Assembly (NCBI RefSeq): GCF_009741925.1
Contig: NZ_WPCC01000003.1
Location: 84,850 to 148,849, forward strand
Source: Natronomonas sp. CBA1123
GTDB taxonomy: Archaea > Halobacteriota > Halobacteria > Halobacteriales > Haloarculaceae
DNA: 64,000 bases
Direction: 5' to 3'
Part shown: positions 17,804 to 27,107 of the stretch, piece after piece
Numbering within the stretch: position 1 is the stretch's first letter
Layout: each line of letters begins with the position of its first letter
Program-made: the position numbers and the translations under genes
Notes under the pieces: generated by a model
Database searches by the model: none
What the model was told of the DNA's origin: nothing
What the model saw: only the letters and a program-made list of their open reading frames with translations

Positions 17804-19501
17804 ATGTTTGACCAAAAAGACCTTGACTCGATCCGTGAGTCTCGTCAGGAGTGGGAATCCGAGACGCTGGAGCCGTTTCTAGAGAAAGGCGAGCGCAAGG
17901 AGCGATTCGCAACGGTTTCGAACCACGAGGTCGACCGGCTGTACACGCCGGAGGATGTGTCCAACATCGACTACGACGAGGACCTCGGCTATCCCGGGGA
18001 ACCACCGTACACGCGTGGTCCGTACCCGACGATGTACCGCGGTCGGACGTGGACGATGCGGCAGTTTGCGGGGTTCGGCACGGCCGAAGAGACCAACGAA
18101 CGGTTCCACTACCTAATTAATGAAGGCCAGACGGGACTGTCGACGGCTTTCGACATGCCGAGTCTGATGGGTATCGACTCCGACCACCCCATGAGCGAGG
18201 GCGAGGTTGGAAAGGAGGGCGTCGCTGTCGATACCCTCCGAGACATGGAAATTCTCTTCGACGGCATCGACATCAGCAAAATTTCGACGAGTTTCACCAT
18301 CAACCCCAGCGCTGCCGTTATCTATGCGATGTACATCGCGTTGGCCGACCAGCAGGGTGTTCCCCGTGAGGAGGTCCGCGGAACCCTTCAAAACGACATG
18401 CTCAAGGAGTTCATCGCACAGAAGGAGTGGGTCATCCCACCTGAACCCTCGTTGGATGTCGTCACCGACACCGTCGAGTTCGCCGTTGAGGAGACGCCGA
18501 AGTTCCACCCGATCTCGGTGTCAGGGTATCACATCCGCGAGGCGGGATCGACCGCTGTACAGGAGGCAGCGTTCACGCTGGCGGACGGCTTCGCCTACGT
18601 CGAGGACTGTCTCGACCGCGGCCTCGAAATCGACGAGTTCGCGCCGCTACTGTCCTTCTTCTTCAACTCACATAACTCCATCTTCGAGGAAGTCGCGAAG
18701 TTCCGCGCCGCACGACGCATTTACTCTCGCGTGATGGAAGAATGGTACGGCGCCGAGGCCGACGAGTCGAAACGTCTGAAGTTCCACACCCAGACGGCGG
18801 GTCAATCGCTGACAGCCCAACAGCCGCTGAACAATATCGTCCGAGTTACGATTCAAGCCCTAGCAGCAGTCATGGGCGGTTCCCAATCGTTGCACACTAA
18901 CAGCTACGACGAGGCACTCGCACTGCCGAGCGAGGAGGCCGTTCGGGTGGCGCTGCGGACCCAGCAGATTATCGCAGATGAGTCCGGCGCTGCCGACATC
19001 GTCGACCCGATGGGCGGCAGTTTTACTATCGAAAAACTCACTAACGAGATGGAGGCCGAAATAATGGCCTACATCGAGGAGATCAAAGAGATGGGTGACG
19101 GATCTGTCCGAGACGGTGTTCTAAACGGCATACCACAGGGGTACTTCCACCGCGAAATCCAGGATGCCTCTTATGAATACCAGAAACGTGTTGATTCGGG
19201 CGAGGAGGTCGTCGTTGGCGTCAACGAGTACACCATCGACGAAGAGGCCGATCCGGACATCCTGAAAATCGACCCTGAAACCCGTAACCGGCAACTTGAG
19301 CGGCTTAAGGCGGTCAAAGATGAACGCGACGACGCGGCCGTCGAAGAGATGCTTGAAGAGCTGTCGGAAGCCATTGACAACGGCGAGAACGTGATGCCCT
19401 ACATCATCGACGCGGTGAAAGCGTACGTGACGATGGGTGAAATCATGGAAGTGTTCGAGGATCATCACGGCGCTTATCAAGAGACGGCGAGTCTAGCATG
19501 A
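17804..19501 (+). CDS. mcmA1: Methylmalonyl-CoA mutase, large (substrate-barrel) subunit
   Basis: 565 aa from MFDQKDLDSIRESRQEWES, the expected start; the frame is open further upstream from 17672 but that part is not conserved-looking. Hallmarks: YPGEPPYTRGPYPTMYRGRTWTMRQFAGFGTAEETN, GLSTAFDMPSLMGIDSDHP, HTQTAGQSLTAQQPLNNIVR and GGSQSLHTNSYDEALALP. There is no C-terminal cobalamin domain; that is encoded by the next gene, overlapping by 4 bp (ATGA). The pair isomerises (R)-methylmalonyl-CoA to succinyl-CoA with adenosylcobalamin. The gene looks more GC-rich than its neighbours, so it may be older host sequence inside the block. Its presence suggests that propionyl-CoA is a pathway product. 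Confidence 0.96.
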   Translation: MFDQKDLDSIRESRQEWESETLEPFLEKGERKERFATVSNHEVDRLYTPEDVSNIDYDEDLGYPGEPPYTRGPYPTMYRGRTWTMRQFAGFGTAEETNERFHYLINEGQTGLSTAFDMPSLMGIDSDHPMSEGEVGKEGVAVDTLRDMEILFDGIDISKISTSFTINPSAAVIYAMYIALADQQGVPREEVRGTLQNDMLKEFIAQKEWVIPPEPSLDVVTDTVEFAVEETPKFHPISVSGYHIREAGSTAVQEAAFTLADGFAYVEDCLDRGLEIDEFAPLLSFFFNSHNSIFEEVAKFRAARRIYSRVMEEWYGAEADESKRLKFHTQTAGQSLTAQQPLNNIVRVTIQALAAVMGGSQSLHTNSYDEALALPSEEAVRVALRTQQIIADESGAADIVDPMGGSFTIEKLTNEMEAEIMAYIEEIKEMGDGSVRDGVLNGIPQGYFHREIQDASYEYQKRVDSGEEVVVGVNEYTIDEEADPDILKIDPETRNRQLERLKAVKDERDDAAVEEMLEELSEAIDNGENVMPYIIDAVKAYVTMGEIMEVFEDHHGAYQETASLA

Positions 19502-19920
19502 GCGCCGAACACACGGATGGTCAGCGGACGATTCGGTGTCTTGTGGCGAAGGTGGGACTCGACGGCCACGATCGCGGCGCCCACGTCATTGCTCGGGCCT
19601 TCCGCGACGCTGGATTCGAAGTCATCTACTCGGGGCTCCACCAAGCGCCAGACCAAATCGTCCAGGCGGCAGTTCAGGAGGACGTTGACGTGCTCGGTAT
19701 CTCGATTCTGTCGGGGGCCCACGACACCCTCGTCCCGAAAATCATCGATGGGCTGAAAGAGTACGACGCATTCGAGGACACCCTCGTGTTGGTCGGCGGT
19801 ATCGTCCCCGACGACGACCGAGAGGAACTCTATGAGCTGGGAGTCTCCGAAATCTTCGGTCCCGGTTCGTCGATGCAGGACACCATCGATTTCGTCCGAG
19901 AGAACGCCCCGGAACGATAG
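19498..19920 (+). CDS. mcmA2: Methylmalonyl-CoA mutase, small (cobalamin-binding) subunit
   Basis: 140 aa, a stand-alone B12-binding domain. The DxHxxG motif is in VGLDGHDRGAHV (Asp22, His24, Gly27), followed by YSGLHQAPDQIVQAA, GISILSGAH and VGGIVPDDDREELYELGVSEIFGPGSS, all standard for this domain. It overlaps the large-subunit gene by 4 bp, ensuring equal synthesis. It binds adenosylcobalamin with the histidine replacing dimethylbenzimidazole. A MeaB-like chaperone or epimerase is not in the window and must be elsewhere. Confidence 0.96.
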   Translation: MSAEHTDGQRTIRCLVAKVGLDGHDRGAHVIARAFRDAGFEVIYSGLHQAPDQIVQAAVQEDVDVLGISILSGAHDTLVPKIIDGLKEYDAFEDTLVLVGGIVPDDDREELYELGVSEIFGPGSSMQDTIDFVRENAPER

Positions 19921-20165
19921 ACGCGAAACCTCTCTTGAATCGATGTGGTACTCTTGGCTACCGAATCCAAGAGTGGTTGTGAAATGACGTGGAGAATATC
20001 AACAAGATGGTGGCATACTATATGGAGCATTGCAGAAACTAGTCTCCGTGATTTTGGCAAACACGATTTGTCGCGTTTCCAGGTGCTTTTACTCTAGAAT
20101 TACGCTTGAACGCAGCCATTAGTGCGGGGGAAGAGTTAATGTAGATTCTTTTCAAAGGTTATTGT

Positions 20166-21296
20166 ATGCTTGACCTAAACGACGAGCAACGGATGATAGT
20201 ATCGTCATTGCGAAATATTGTTCAGGAGGAGTTCGAGAAGACCGCATCTGACTGGAACGGTGAAATGCCATGGGAGAACCTGCAAATTCTCGCAGACCAC
20301 GGGTTTTATGGTATCAACTTTGACGAAGAATACGGTGGCGCGGGGATGACGGAGTTTGAGGCCATACTCGCGACGGAAATAATCGGGCGTGAGTGCCCGT
20401 TGACCGCTTGGCACTATGGTGACCAGCATCTCATTTCTCCGCGTGCTATTCAAGAGTTCGGTAGCGAAGCTGTCAAAGAACGATATCTCCCATCGATTAT
20501 GGAGGCCGAAGACCGAATCGCTGTCGGGATGTCTGAGCCAGAAGCGGGGTCCGATTTGAAGGCAATGACAACGGCGGTTGAGGAACGAGATGGTGAATTG
20601 GTGCTGAACGGCGAAAAAATTTGGATGAGTTCGGCACCAGAGTGTGTCGCTACTATCATATGGGCGATGTTCCCTGAAGGGATGGGGACCCTTATTTTGA
20701 ATCTTGACGCAGACGGTGTTGAGTTCGTTAGCGACTTCACAAACATGGCAGGAGAAGTTCAATCCCAGATTCGCATGAACGATGTCATCATCCCGGAAGA
20801 GAACGTTTTGACCCGGGGTGAGGGATTCAAACTCCAGATGAAAGCGTTGAATTGGGAGCGTCTTGCGGGAACCACTATCGCGAACGCAACCGCGTTGTGT
20901 GCGCTCGATAAAGCGCTTGACTACTCTCAGGACCGAAAACAATTCGGTCAACCTATTGGAGATTTCCAGGGTATCGAATTCAAACTCGCCGATATGGTCA
21001 CCGAGTTGCAGGCCTCCCGCCAGCTCTTGTTCCAGACGGGGAAGAACGCTGTTGACCAAGGGCGAGTTCCCGACCCAATGGAGACACTGATGGCGAGCTT
21101 GTACGCAGCACAGACTGCGGGAACTGTCGTTGACGAGGCGCTACAGATTCACGGTGCCAATGGTTACATGCAAGGCCATGATCTCGAGTACCTCTATCGA
21201 TTCGCAAGAGGGTTCCGCATCGGTGGGGGTACCGATGAAATTCTCAAAAATGAAATCGCGAAATTCTTGAAAGAGGAAGGTGCTCCCCGACTTTGA
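20166..21296 (+). CDS. Acyl-CoA dehydrogenase
   Basis: 376 aa, full length. Starts MLDLNDEQRMIVSSLRNIV; contains EEYGGAGMTEFEA, SEPEAGSDLKAMTT, LNGEKIWMSS, NWERLAGTTIANATALCALD, FGQPIGDFQGIEFKLADM and the C-terminal ALQIHGANGYMQGHDLEYLYRFAR, with GGGTDEILKNEIAKFL at the FAD end. It oxidises an acyl-CoA to the 2-enoyl-CoA, passing electrons to ETF. It is collinear along its whole length with the enzyme at 28002-29141, far more than with the ACAD at 7251, so these two are paralogues in separate blocks. It is the last catabolic gene before the recombinase junction. Confidence 0.93.
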   Translation: MLDLNDEQRMIVSSLRNIVQEEFEKTASDWNGEMPWENLQILADHGFYGINFDEEYGGAGMTEFEAILATEIIGRECPLTAWHYGDQHLISPRAIQEFGSEAVKERYLPSIMEAEDRIAVGMSEPEAGSDLKAMTTAVEERDGELVLNGEKIWMSSAPECVATIIWAMFPEGMGTLILNLDADGVEFVSDFTNMAGEVQSQIRMNDVIIPEENVLTRGEGFKLQMKALNWERLAGTTIANATALCALDKALDYSQDRKQFGQPIGDFQGIEFKLADMVTELQASRQLLFQTGKNAVDQGRVPDPMETLMASLYAAQTAGTVVDEALQIHGANGYMQGHDLEYLYRFARGFRIGGGTDEILKNEIAKFLKEEGAPRL

Positions 21297-21483
21297 TTCT
21301 GGTACTGACCATCTAGCGTTTGGATAGACTACGCCAGTGTTCTCTTCGTAGGGCAAAAATATTCTAAATTCTATACGTCTGCCTAAGACGTCGTTAGAAC
21401 CTGTCTCTACACCGTTCGCCTTCAGCGCTTCCATCCGGATTTAGTTCCCTCGAGACACAACTGTCGACTGGAGTCTTGACCTT

Positions 21484-22251
21484 TCAGTTCAATGATGCTC
21501 CAACGCCGCTGTCGCAGTTGCCGTCCAGTGCGTGACTGGCCGGTCCGGTCGCCTCGCCACGACATTGTTCGATGCGATATCGTGTTTTGGCGAGGGCATG
21601 CAACGCTGGAAATTGGGTCTTGAGGTCGCTGTAGAGGTAGGCATTGAGAGCGTGTGCCCCGACGTTCGCGTGCTCGTCAATGGTTTGCCGCTCGGCGATG
21701 TGGTGTTGTCGCTGTTCGGAACGTTGGTCACATCGCTCGACAGCCTCTTCGTAGGTCTCCCAGATGTCCACGAACCTCTCGAACTGGAGGCATCCCAACG
21801 TACAGGCCGGCAGTTCCTGAAGCATATCCTCAATATCGATGACTGCCTTCTGGACCGTTCGCACCGACTCGTGTTCGGTCTCCAGTGCCTGTATAAATCG
21901 GGTACGCGATTCGATAGCCTCGGTCGTCGCAACCAGCAAATTCCGCTTGAACTGCTGTGTCACCGGTTCGTCCTCCTGGAGCGCATCGGCCAGCGACGGC
22001 GTGAATTCGGCTTCAAGGCTTTCAGAAACCAGTTCATCGTAGGTCGCCTCGAAGTCTGGCGTCGACATAACCGTCTTTTTGTATGCTTCGAGGAGACATC
22101 CGGTCCTTGTTCCACCGTTGCCGGTGGCTGTCTGGGCCTGGCTGACCGACTCGCGGAACGTTTCGAATGCCCTACGCTCTTGCTGTAGGCTCTGCTTTTC
22201 CTCCGTGACACGCTTTGCTGCCCGATCGAGTATCTCACATTCGGTGGTCAT
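21484..22251 (-). CDS. Haloarchaeal DUF7260-like coiled protein (copy 1)
   Basis: 255 aa, mostly helical and rich in Glu, Gln and Thr. It starts MTTECEILDRAAKRVTEEKQ and has RRAFETFRESVSQ, LLEAYKKTVMSTPDFEATYDELVSES, LVATTEAIESRTRFIQALETEHESV and a C-terminal LNAYLYSDLKTQFPALHALA. The same order of motifs (AFETF, Y..TVMS, NAYLY/CEYLY...L..L) occurs in the protein at 25292-26029, so they are paralogues. The family assignment to a haloarchaea-specific domain of unknown function is from memory of such patterns. No signal peptide, no membrane segment. Function unknown. It flanks the recombinase region. Confidence 0.7.
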   Translation of the reverse strand: MTTECEILDRAAKRVTEEKQSLQQERRAFETFRESVSQAQTATGNGGTRTGCLLEAYKKTVMSTPDFEATYDELVSESLEAEFTPSLADALQEDEPVTQQFKRNLLVATTEAIESRTRFIQALETEHESVRTVQKAVIDIEDMLQELPACTLGCLQFERFVDIWETYEEAVERCDQRSEQRQHHIAERQTIDEHANVGAHALNAYLYSDLKTQFPALHALAKTRYRIEQCRGEATGPASHALDGNCDSGVGASLN

Positions 22252-22885
22252 GGTGTTACTGTAGGCTACCGCTGGGTCTGCAACCTGTCGCGAACCTATG
22301 TGACAGATATTAACACGATAGGACTTAACACTATTTCATCACTTATTTTAAATATAGTTCTGGTCGGGACTGATTCGTCACCCTGATCATTCACGTGCAA
22401 CTGTCTGTGGTCATATTTTGGAGCACGTAGTCAAAATACCTTGTTCAAAGGTGCTTAATTCCTATTCTCACAACGTAAAACGCATATGTAGCCAAGTGAA
22501 TTTGGTTATGTGTCAGTTATAAATTTAATTTTGAAACGGCGGCTGGGATTCTGCAAATGCATTAGTTCCTATCACTTCGAAAGAAACAGCTTTTATCTTT
22601 ATGTAAATTTTTTACTATGATGGAAATCAAATTTTCGTGCGACTGCGGGCACGACACTCCGGATTTCACACGATGTTAGGTGACAAAAACGTAAAATTAG
22701 AGTGCTCGAACTTCGGGATCGTGTGGGCGCCCCCATCGACGAATATCCGAGGTGACGACAATGAAGCACAGGGTAACTAATCACTGAAGCCAACGGGAAG
22801 CGCAGACACAACTTCGATTCAAGGAAACAGATATGGTACAAACTGATCTTCTACCTCGTGCAAAACAATATGCACCGAATGAAAG
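22252..22885. other. AT-rich 634-bp gap beside the recombinase
   Basis: Clearly lower in GC than the rest of the window, with no substantial gene. From 22617 to 22780 it holds a possible broken zinc-finger micro-protein (listed separately). The remainder shows nothing I can support. Such AT-rich tracts next to an integrase are common at haloarchaeal integration hot spots. Confidence 0.4.
22617..22780 (+). pseudogene. Possible broken small zinc-ribbon protein
   Basis: From ATG 22617 the frame reads MMEIKFSCDCGHDTPDFTRC and stops. Shifting frame at 22673 gives MLGDKNVKLECSNFGIVW with a short tail, stopping at 22780. Joined, this resembles the small CxCG...CxxCG proteins of haloarchaea, but the second knuckle reads CSNFG. 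TTTTATC and TTTATG boxes lie at 22591-22603. Probably a decayed or frameshifted micro-protein gene; chance resemblance cannot be excluded. Confidence 0.3.
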
Positions 22886-23899
22886 CTATTCATCAGGAAG
22901 GTACCGTCGCCTTTGCTGAACCTTCTCTTGTTCTGTGCGCTGGTCGTAATGCCGTTCCAACACGCCCAGTCCAACGTCCATCCGGTCGCTGACTACTTTC
23001 TCTGGTGTATTCGACTGCAAGTGGTGGGTGATTGCACCGCGCCGAACCGGGTGCGGACTCAGCGCTGACGGGCAGGAGTGTGCCTTTTCGGTTCGATATG
23101 CATCACAGTCGTCGATTTCCCGGCTGTGAGGACACTCTTTTGCGTAGATACACGGCCGAGTATACTGATACGCGATCGTCCTACCGCGGTTCCTGCTTAG
23201 TCGACTTCTGGACGTAGCAAACAGCGGATTCCGACCGCAGTCATCCACGATACCGGGATGATTGTGCTCAAGCCAATCATCGAGTATCCGGCAGACGCTA
23301 TCGCTCAGTGCGACCAGTCGCTCACTCTTTGAGGCGTTCTTGAGTGCCGTTCCCTGCTCGGGGCGATGGACCATCGCGAGGTACTGTTCGTCTGGATCGT
23401 AATCCTCGATGTCAACGCCAACTGCGGCTCCGATCCGCAGCCCAGTGTGCCAGAGTACTGCGAGTAGCGCATGCTCCAACTGGGCGTATCTGTACTGGTC
23501 GAGGAATTCGAATATGTCGCGGGCTCTATCGGCTTCCAACAACTCTTCACGAGCATCGGCTTCGGTGGTCGTCGGGAGGATGATTTTCTCATCGAGGCCA
23601 CCTTTGACCGCATCGATACTGGCACAGAATCTGAGGAACACGCGCATCGTCGCCATCTGGCCTTTCATTGTCGCTGTAGCCAGATTATCGTCGGTTCGGC
23701 GTTTGACCCGGAAGCGATGAATATCACGCCCGGATAGCTCGTTGATGTTGTCGATGTCTTCGGTATCACACCACGCAACGAACTGCTTCAGTCGATACCC
23801 ATGCGCCTGGATGGTCGCATCCGCGAGTTCGTGGCGTCGTTCGTCGAGATACATTTGCCGAGCTTCTGCCGGTGATAGTGGTTCCAGTTCGTCTGTCAT
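22886..23899 (-). CDS. Tyrosine recombinase / phage-type integrase (haloarchaeal)
   Basis: 337 aa. N-terminal SAM-like core-binding domain (residues ~8-95: SPAEARQMYLDERRHELAD, YRLKQFVAWC), then a catalytic domain with Arg155 in WHTGLRIGAAV, His283 and Arg286 in SPHPVRRGAITHH, and the nucleophile Tyr318 in LERHYDQRT. Between them is a cysteine-bearing insert (Cys250, Cys256, Cys265, Cys276) of the zinc-finger-like kind seen in haloarchaeal integrases. It should catalyse site-specific strand exchange. No tRNA gene or obvious attachment repeat is visible next to it. A 79-codon frame overlaps its start by ATGA but does not look coding. Confidence 0.92.
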   Translation of the reverse strand: MTDELEPLSPAEARQMYLDERRHELADATIQAHGYRLKQFVAWCDTEDIDNINELSGRDIHRFRVKRRTDDNLATATMKGQMATMRVFLRFCASIDAVKGGLDEKIILPTTTEADAREELLEADRARDIFEFLDQYRYAQLEHALLAVLWHTGLRIGAAVGVDIEDYDPDEQYLAMVHRPEQGTALKNASKSERLVALSDSVCRILDDWLEHNHPGIVDDCGRNPLFATSRSRLSRNRGRTIAYQYTRPCIYAKECPHSREIDDCDAYRTEKAHSCPSALSPHPVRRGAITHHLQSNTPEKVVSDRMDVGLGVLERHYDQRTEQEKVQQRRRYLPDE

Positions 23900-25291
23900 T
23901 GGTCTGAGTGCGAAGCTACCGACAACAACGACGATTCTGACCCGGCACGTTGTGGACTGTTAGGCCGATATTCGGCTGGCTGAGCGTCCCGAACGTTCTG
24001 GATGGCCCCCGGCAGGGCCCATCCAGATTTTGCACGATTCGTAGCCAACGGATTCGTGCGTATTAGCGTCTCTAAGATGGCTTTTCCCCTTTCTATTCCA
24101 TACTCGTGATATGGTCTCGTTTGGAGTTCAACCAACGGTTAGATGCGGGTCGCCGCTGTCATGCGTTCGCGAATAGTCGAAAAGGGGAGTACACCGATCC
24201 GTGGTTGCGTCTTGAGGGATTCGTCGATTGGAGTCGTGAATCCTATGATGGCGAGAGGGGACTCTCACGTGGGACCCTGTCGAAGGAACGAGTACCTGTG
24301 GTGTGTGACGACGCTCGGTGAATCGACCGACCGCTCTGGCAATCTGCCATTACCGCCGACGCCGTAAAGCGGCGCCACCTGCCGACTCCGTAGCCCGGCG
24401 ACTCCTGTCATAGACTCCGCCCTGCTCGGGCGGATAACGCGACACTGTATCACGTGACCACGCCGTTTTGGGCTGACGTTCGTACAAAATAACCCTGGTG
24501 TGGTTCTACTGTTGGTAGTCTCGGCCGTACACCTCGTCGCAGTTGGTTCGTCGACTCCGGTAGCCAGTTGCCAGTCTACAATATTCTTAGAATGTATATC
24601 TCATGTGTAAACTAGCGTCTATCGCTTATGTAGCTAAGCGTTAAACGTTGTGGAAGCTACTCCAGAGCCGGTTTCGTAATTTTGTGCTCCCGTTGCGTTT
24701 AGTATCTGGTAGCGTTTGCATACGCTCCAACCGGTGTGCGTTCTCACTCCGAGAACAGTTGGAGGAAATAAGCCCTCGAAGATCGAGCACTTTCCACCAA
24801 ATATAACAAAATTAAGCTTGTTATAGAAGGTGGGCAGAGTAATGATTACGAATTCCTTCCGCTTGATACCGGCTCGAGTTGCGCTGGGCTTGACATACTG
24901 ACAATTAGCCCAATCAGCTAGGTGGTTTAGACTTTCCCTCGATGATTCCGGTCGCTGGAGTCTGCCCCTTGGTTCGATTCACTCGACTCGAGACGGTGTG
25001 ATGTTCTGGGGCGGAACCCCGTTCAACTATTTATATCAAGCTCGTTTACCTGGGGATTCAATCGAGCCATCTCAGCCAGTTCCGTCTTATCGAACAGGCC
25101 GCTACACGATGGAACGATAGGAAACGACGATCAACGGACTCGAAATTTGTCCATCTAGACGGACCGGACGGCAGTTCCGAAGTTCGTATTCGACTCGACT
25201 CGCGTTCGAGTTCGGTTGAAACGAATAAAGGACGTGACAGTAGTATGGGTAAATAAATATTTATATGTGATTGTGTACAACTACCACACCG
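23900..25291. other. 1.4-kb gene-poor stretch upstream of the recombinase
   Basis: Only short, composition-poor frames occur here. The first ~550 bp are GC-rich with several inverted-repeat-like words; from about 24580 to 25060 it is AT-rich. It ends with the TATA box for the DUF7260-like gene. I find no tRNA, insertion-sequence end or origin element that I can support. The place is a reasonable candidate for the attachment or control region of an integrated element. Confidence 0.4.
25258..25265 (+). promoter_or_regulatory. TATA element of the second DUF7260-like gene
   Basis: TATTTATA is centred about 30 bp before the ATG at 25292. This supports that ATG rather than alternative TTG or GTG codons at 25271-25275. 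Confidence 0.45.
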
Positions 25292-26029
25292 ATGGCGTCG
25301 ACCGCTGAGTACGACTCGTCCACCCAGTACTTCGAGTCGCTTCGAGGTTACGTCCTCTCGCCGTTCCCTACCGCACTCCGAATCATCTCGCATGAGCGAG
25401 AGCAGGTCAAAGCCGAACTGCGAGCCTTCGAAACGTTCCTTGACCGAGTCGAGGAGATCGAATGTGAGCCGCCACAGTGGAGACACGCTGACGGAATCGA
25501 CGGTGCGAAAAGCCGGAAACTCCCAAAGGTACGTGATGCCTACCAGCAGACGGTCATGAGCGTGGGTCACTACGACGACGTCTACAACAACACGCTGCTT
25601 GCGGACGTTGAGGCGGAGTTTGGCTCAGAACTCGCCGCCGTAGTCCATCCGACCACGGAGACATCGTTCACCGAACGGACACGAGGACTCGTCGTCACCG
25701 CTGCGAAAAACAGTATCCAACAACGGACCGCGATGCTTGAGCGACTCGACGCGGAGGAGCAGTCACTGGAGACGGCACAAGAACAGATTCGGGACTTCGT
25801 TGAAGAACTGGACGGCGCTCATATCCCCTACTGGTACGCCAAGACGTTCCTCACACGTATCGACGAAGTCGCATGCAACCGGCAGGCAATGATTAGACGC
25901 ACTCGAACGTCCGGTTTCACCAACGGCCACCAGCTCTGCGAATACCTCTATGGCGACGAACAGTGGACGTACCCGGTACTTACTGGTCTCGGGCGCCTCC
26001 GTGAAACGATCGTCGTCCCGGAAAAATGA
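25292..26029 (+). CDS. Haloarchaeal DUF7260-like coiled protein (copy 2)
   Basis: 245 aa starting MASTAEYDSSTQYFESL, chosen from the TATA spacing. It is helical throughout: ISHEREQVKAELRAFETFLDRV, VRDAYQQTVMSVGHYDDVYN, VTAAKNSIQQRTAMLERLDAEE and a C-terminal LCEYLYGDEQWTYPVLTGL. It matches the motif order of the protein at 21484-22251, but with low identity, so the duplication is old. The two face outward on either side of the recombinase. Function unknown; no catalytic residues are obvious. Probably cytoplasmic. Confidence 0.7.
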   Translation: MASTAEYDSSTQYFESLRGYVLSPFPTALRIISHEREQVKAELRAFETFLDRVEEIECEPPQWRHADGIDGAKSRKLPKVRDAYQQTVMSVGHYDDVYNNTLLADVEAEFGSELAAVVHPTTETSFTERTRGLVVTAAKNSIQQRTAMLERLDAEEQSLETAQEQIRDFVEELDGAHIPYWYAKTFLTRIDEVACNRQAMIRRTRTSGFTNGHQLCEYLYGDEQWTYPVLTGLGRLRETIVVPEK

Positions 26030-26216
26030 ACGTCGGTGTCTTTCCACTCCTTGGAGAGCGACTCCGAGTCGGACCGCGACTAGCGAACCACTTAGGTGGA
26101 CAGCGGACGTGTGATACCCAATGAAATCGTCCATGGCTCTGGACTACGATTCGAACGAATCCACCATCATGCCAGCACGACACTGGCCGAACCGAGACGA
26201 GAGAAGGTAACCGCCC

Positions 26217-27050
26217 GTGGCGAGTACATCTGCTGGACGGTACGGAGCGGTGTGGCTACTTGTCATATGTTTGCTGCTCGCCGGCTGTCAGGGATTGGTT
26301 GGAGTAGACGAGCGCTCCTCTGACACACCCACCGTAACCCCCGCCGTCGTGCCGGACCAAGCAAGTGAAGCCTTCTCGGCAGAGGGCGTCGACGCCGGTC
26401 GGCTTGCCGAGCTCCACCGACAAGCTCTGATGCGGACGAACTACACGCTCACACTCTCGGAGCGGCTCGTCATCGATGGGGACCCCCGCCGTGTCACGAC
26501 CCGTCGTCGTCAGGTTGGGGCGGAGGCACGGGCTTACGGAATCACTCGCACCGAACGGACGGAAAAGTTCGCGCCGTCGAACTACGCCGGTATCGAGGGC
26601 TACTGGTACAACGGGTCAACGGAGTTGATTCGGTACCCCCGGAGCGCCGGACAGCGATACGAAGAGGTCGAGAATCCGGGCCAAGGACTACTTACTGACC
26701 CGACAGAGCACCGGACCATCGAGGGGATGGTGAGTGCGTTCGATACCAAAGCCGGGACGCGAGAGCGGCTTCCAAATGGTTCGTATCTAGTCCGCACCGG
26801 TGAACTATCCCGAGCGGACCGGATACCGGGGCTTGGCTACTTCGTGGACCCACGGAACGCCACGCTCAGCCTGGTCGTCAATCCCCGTGGATTCGTCGAG
26901 CGCTACCGAGTATCGTACTCCGCCACTATTGCCGGCACGGACCGGCAGGTCGAAGTCAGCCGAGAACTGGAAGTAACACGTGTCGGGAGGACGGCTGTAC
27001 GACCACCGGCGTGGGCCGGAGCGGGTCAGTCGGGTAACGGGACCGACTGA
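26217..27050 (+). CDS. Haloarchaeal lipoprotein of unknown function
   Basis: 277 aa beginning at a GTG. A hydrophobic stretch GAVWLLVICLLLAGC ends in a lipobox with Cys24; there is no twin-arginine, so this is probably a Sec-exported, lipid-anchored surface protein. The mature part has TNYTLTLSERLVIDGDPRRVTTR, YWYNGSTELIRYP and NATLSLVVNPRGFVERYRVSYSATI, beta-rich and reminiscent of the DUF7537-type haloarchaeal lipoproteins (tentative). Transcribed towards the iclR gene (convergent). No role in the catabolic blocks is evident. Confidence 0.72.
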   Translation: MASTSAGRYGAVWLLVICLLLAGCQGLVGVDERSSDTPTVTPAVVPDQASEAFSAEGVDAGRLAELHRQALMRTNYTLTLSERLVIDGDPRRVTTRRRQVGAEARAYGITRTERTEKFAPSNYAGIEGYWYNGSTELIRYPRSAGQRYEEVENPGQGLLTDPTEHRTIEGMVSAFDTKAGTRERLPNGSYLVRTGELSRADRIPGLGYFVDPRNATLSLVVNPRGFVERYRVSYSATIAGTDRQVEVSRELEVTRVGRTAVRPPAWAGAGQSGNGTD

Positions 27051-27107
27051 GACCGCATGGTGTAGAGAAAGACGGTGATTCGACCGCCGTTTCATAATAG
27101 CGAACGC

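Noticed and set aside
23896..24135. 79-codon frame overlapping the recombinase start by ATGA
   Set aside because: The overlap looks operon-like, but the translation has no acidic bias or family resemblance and no promoter was seen; left out as unlikely.
24960..24990. GGTTCGATTC resembling a tRNA T-loop near the recombinase
   Set aside because: The flanking bases do not form a T-stem, and no acceptor or anticodon arm can be drawn.
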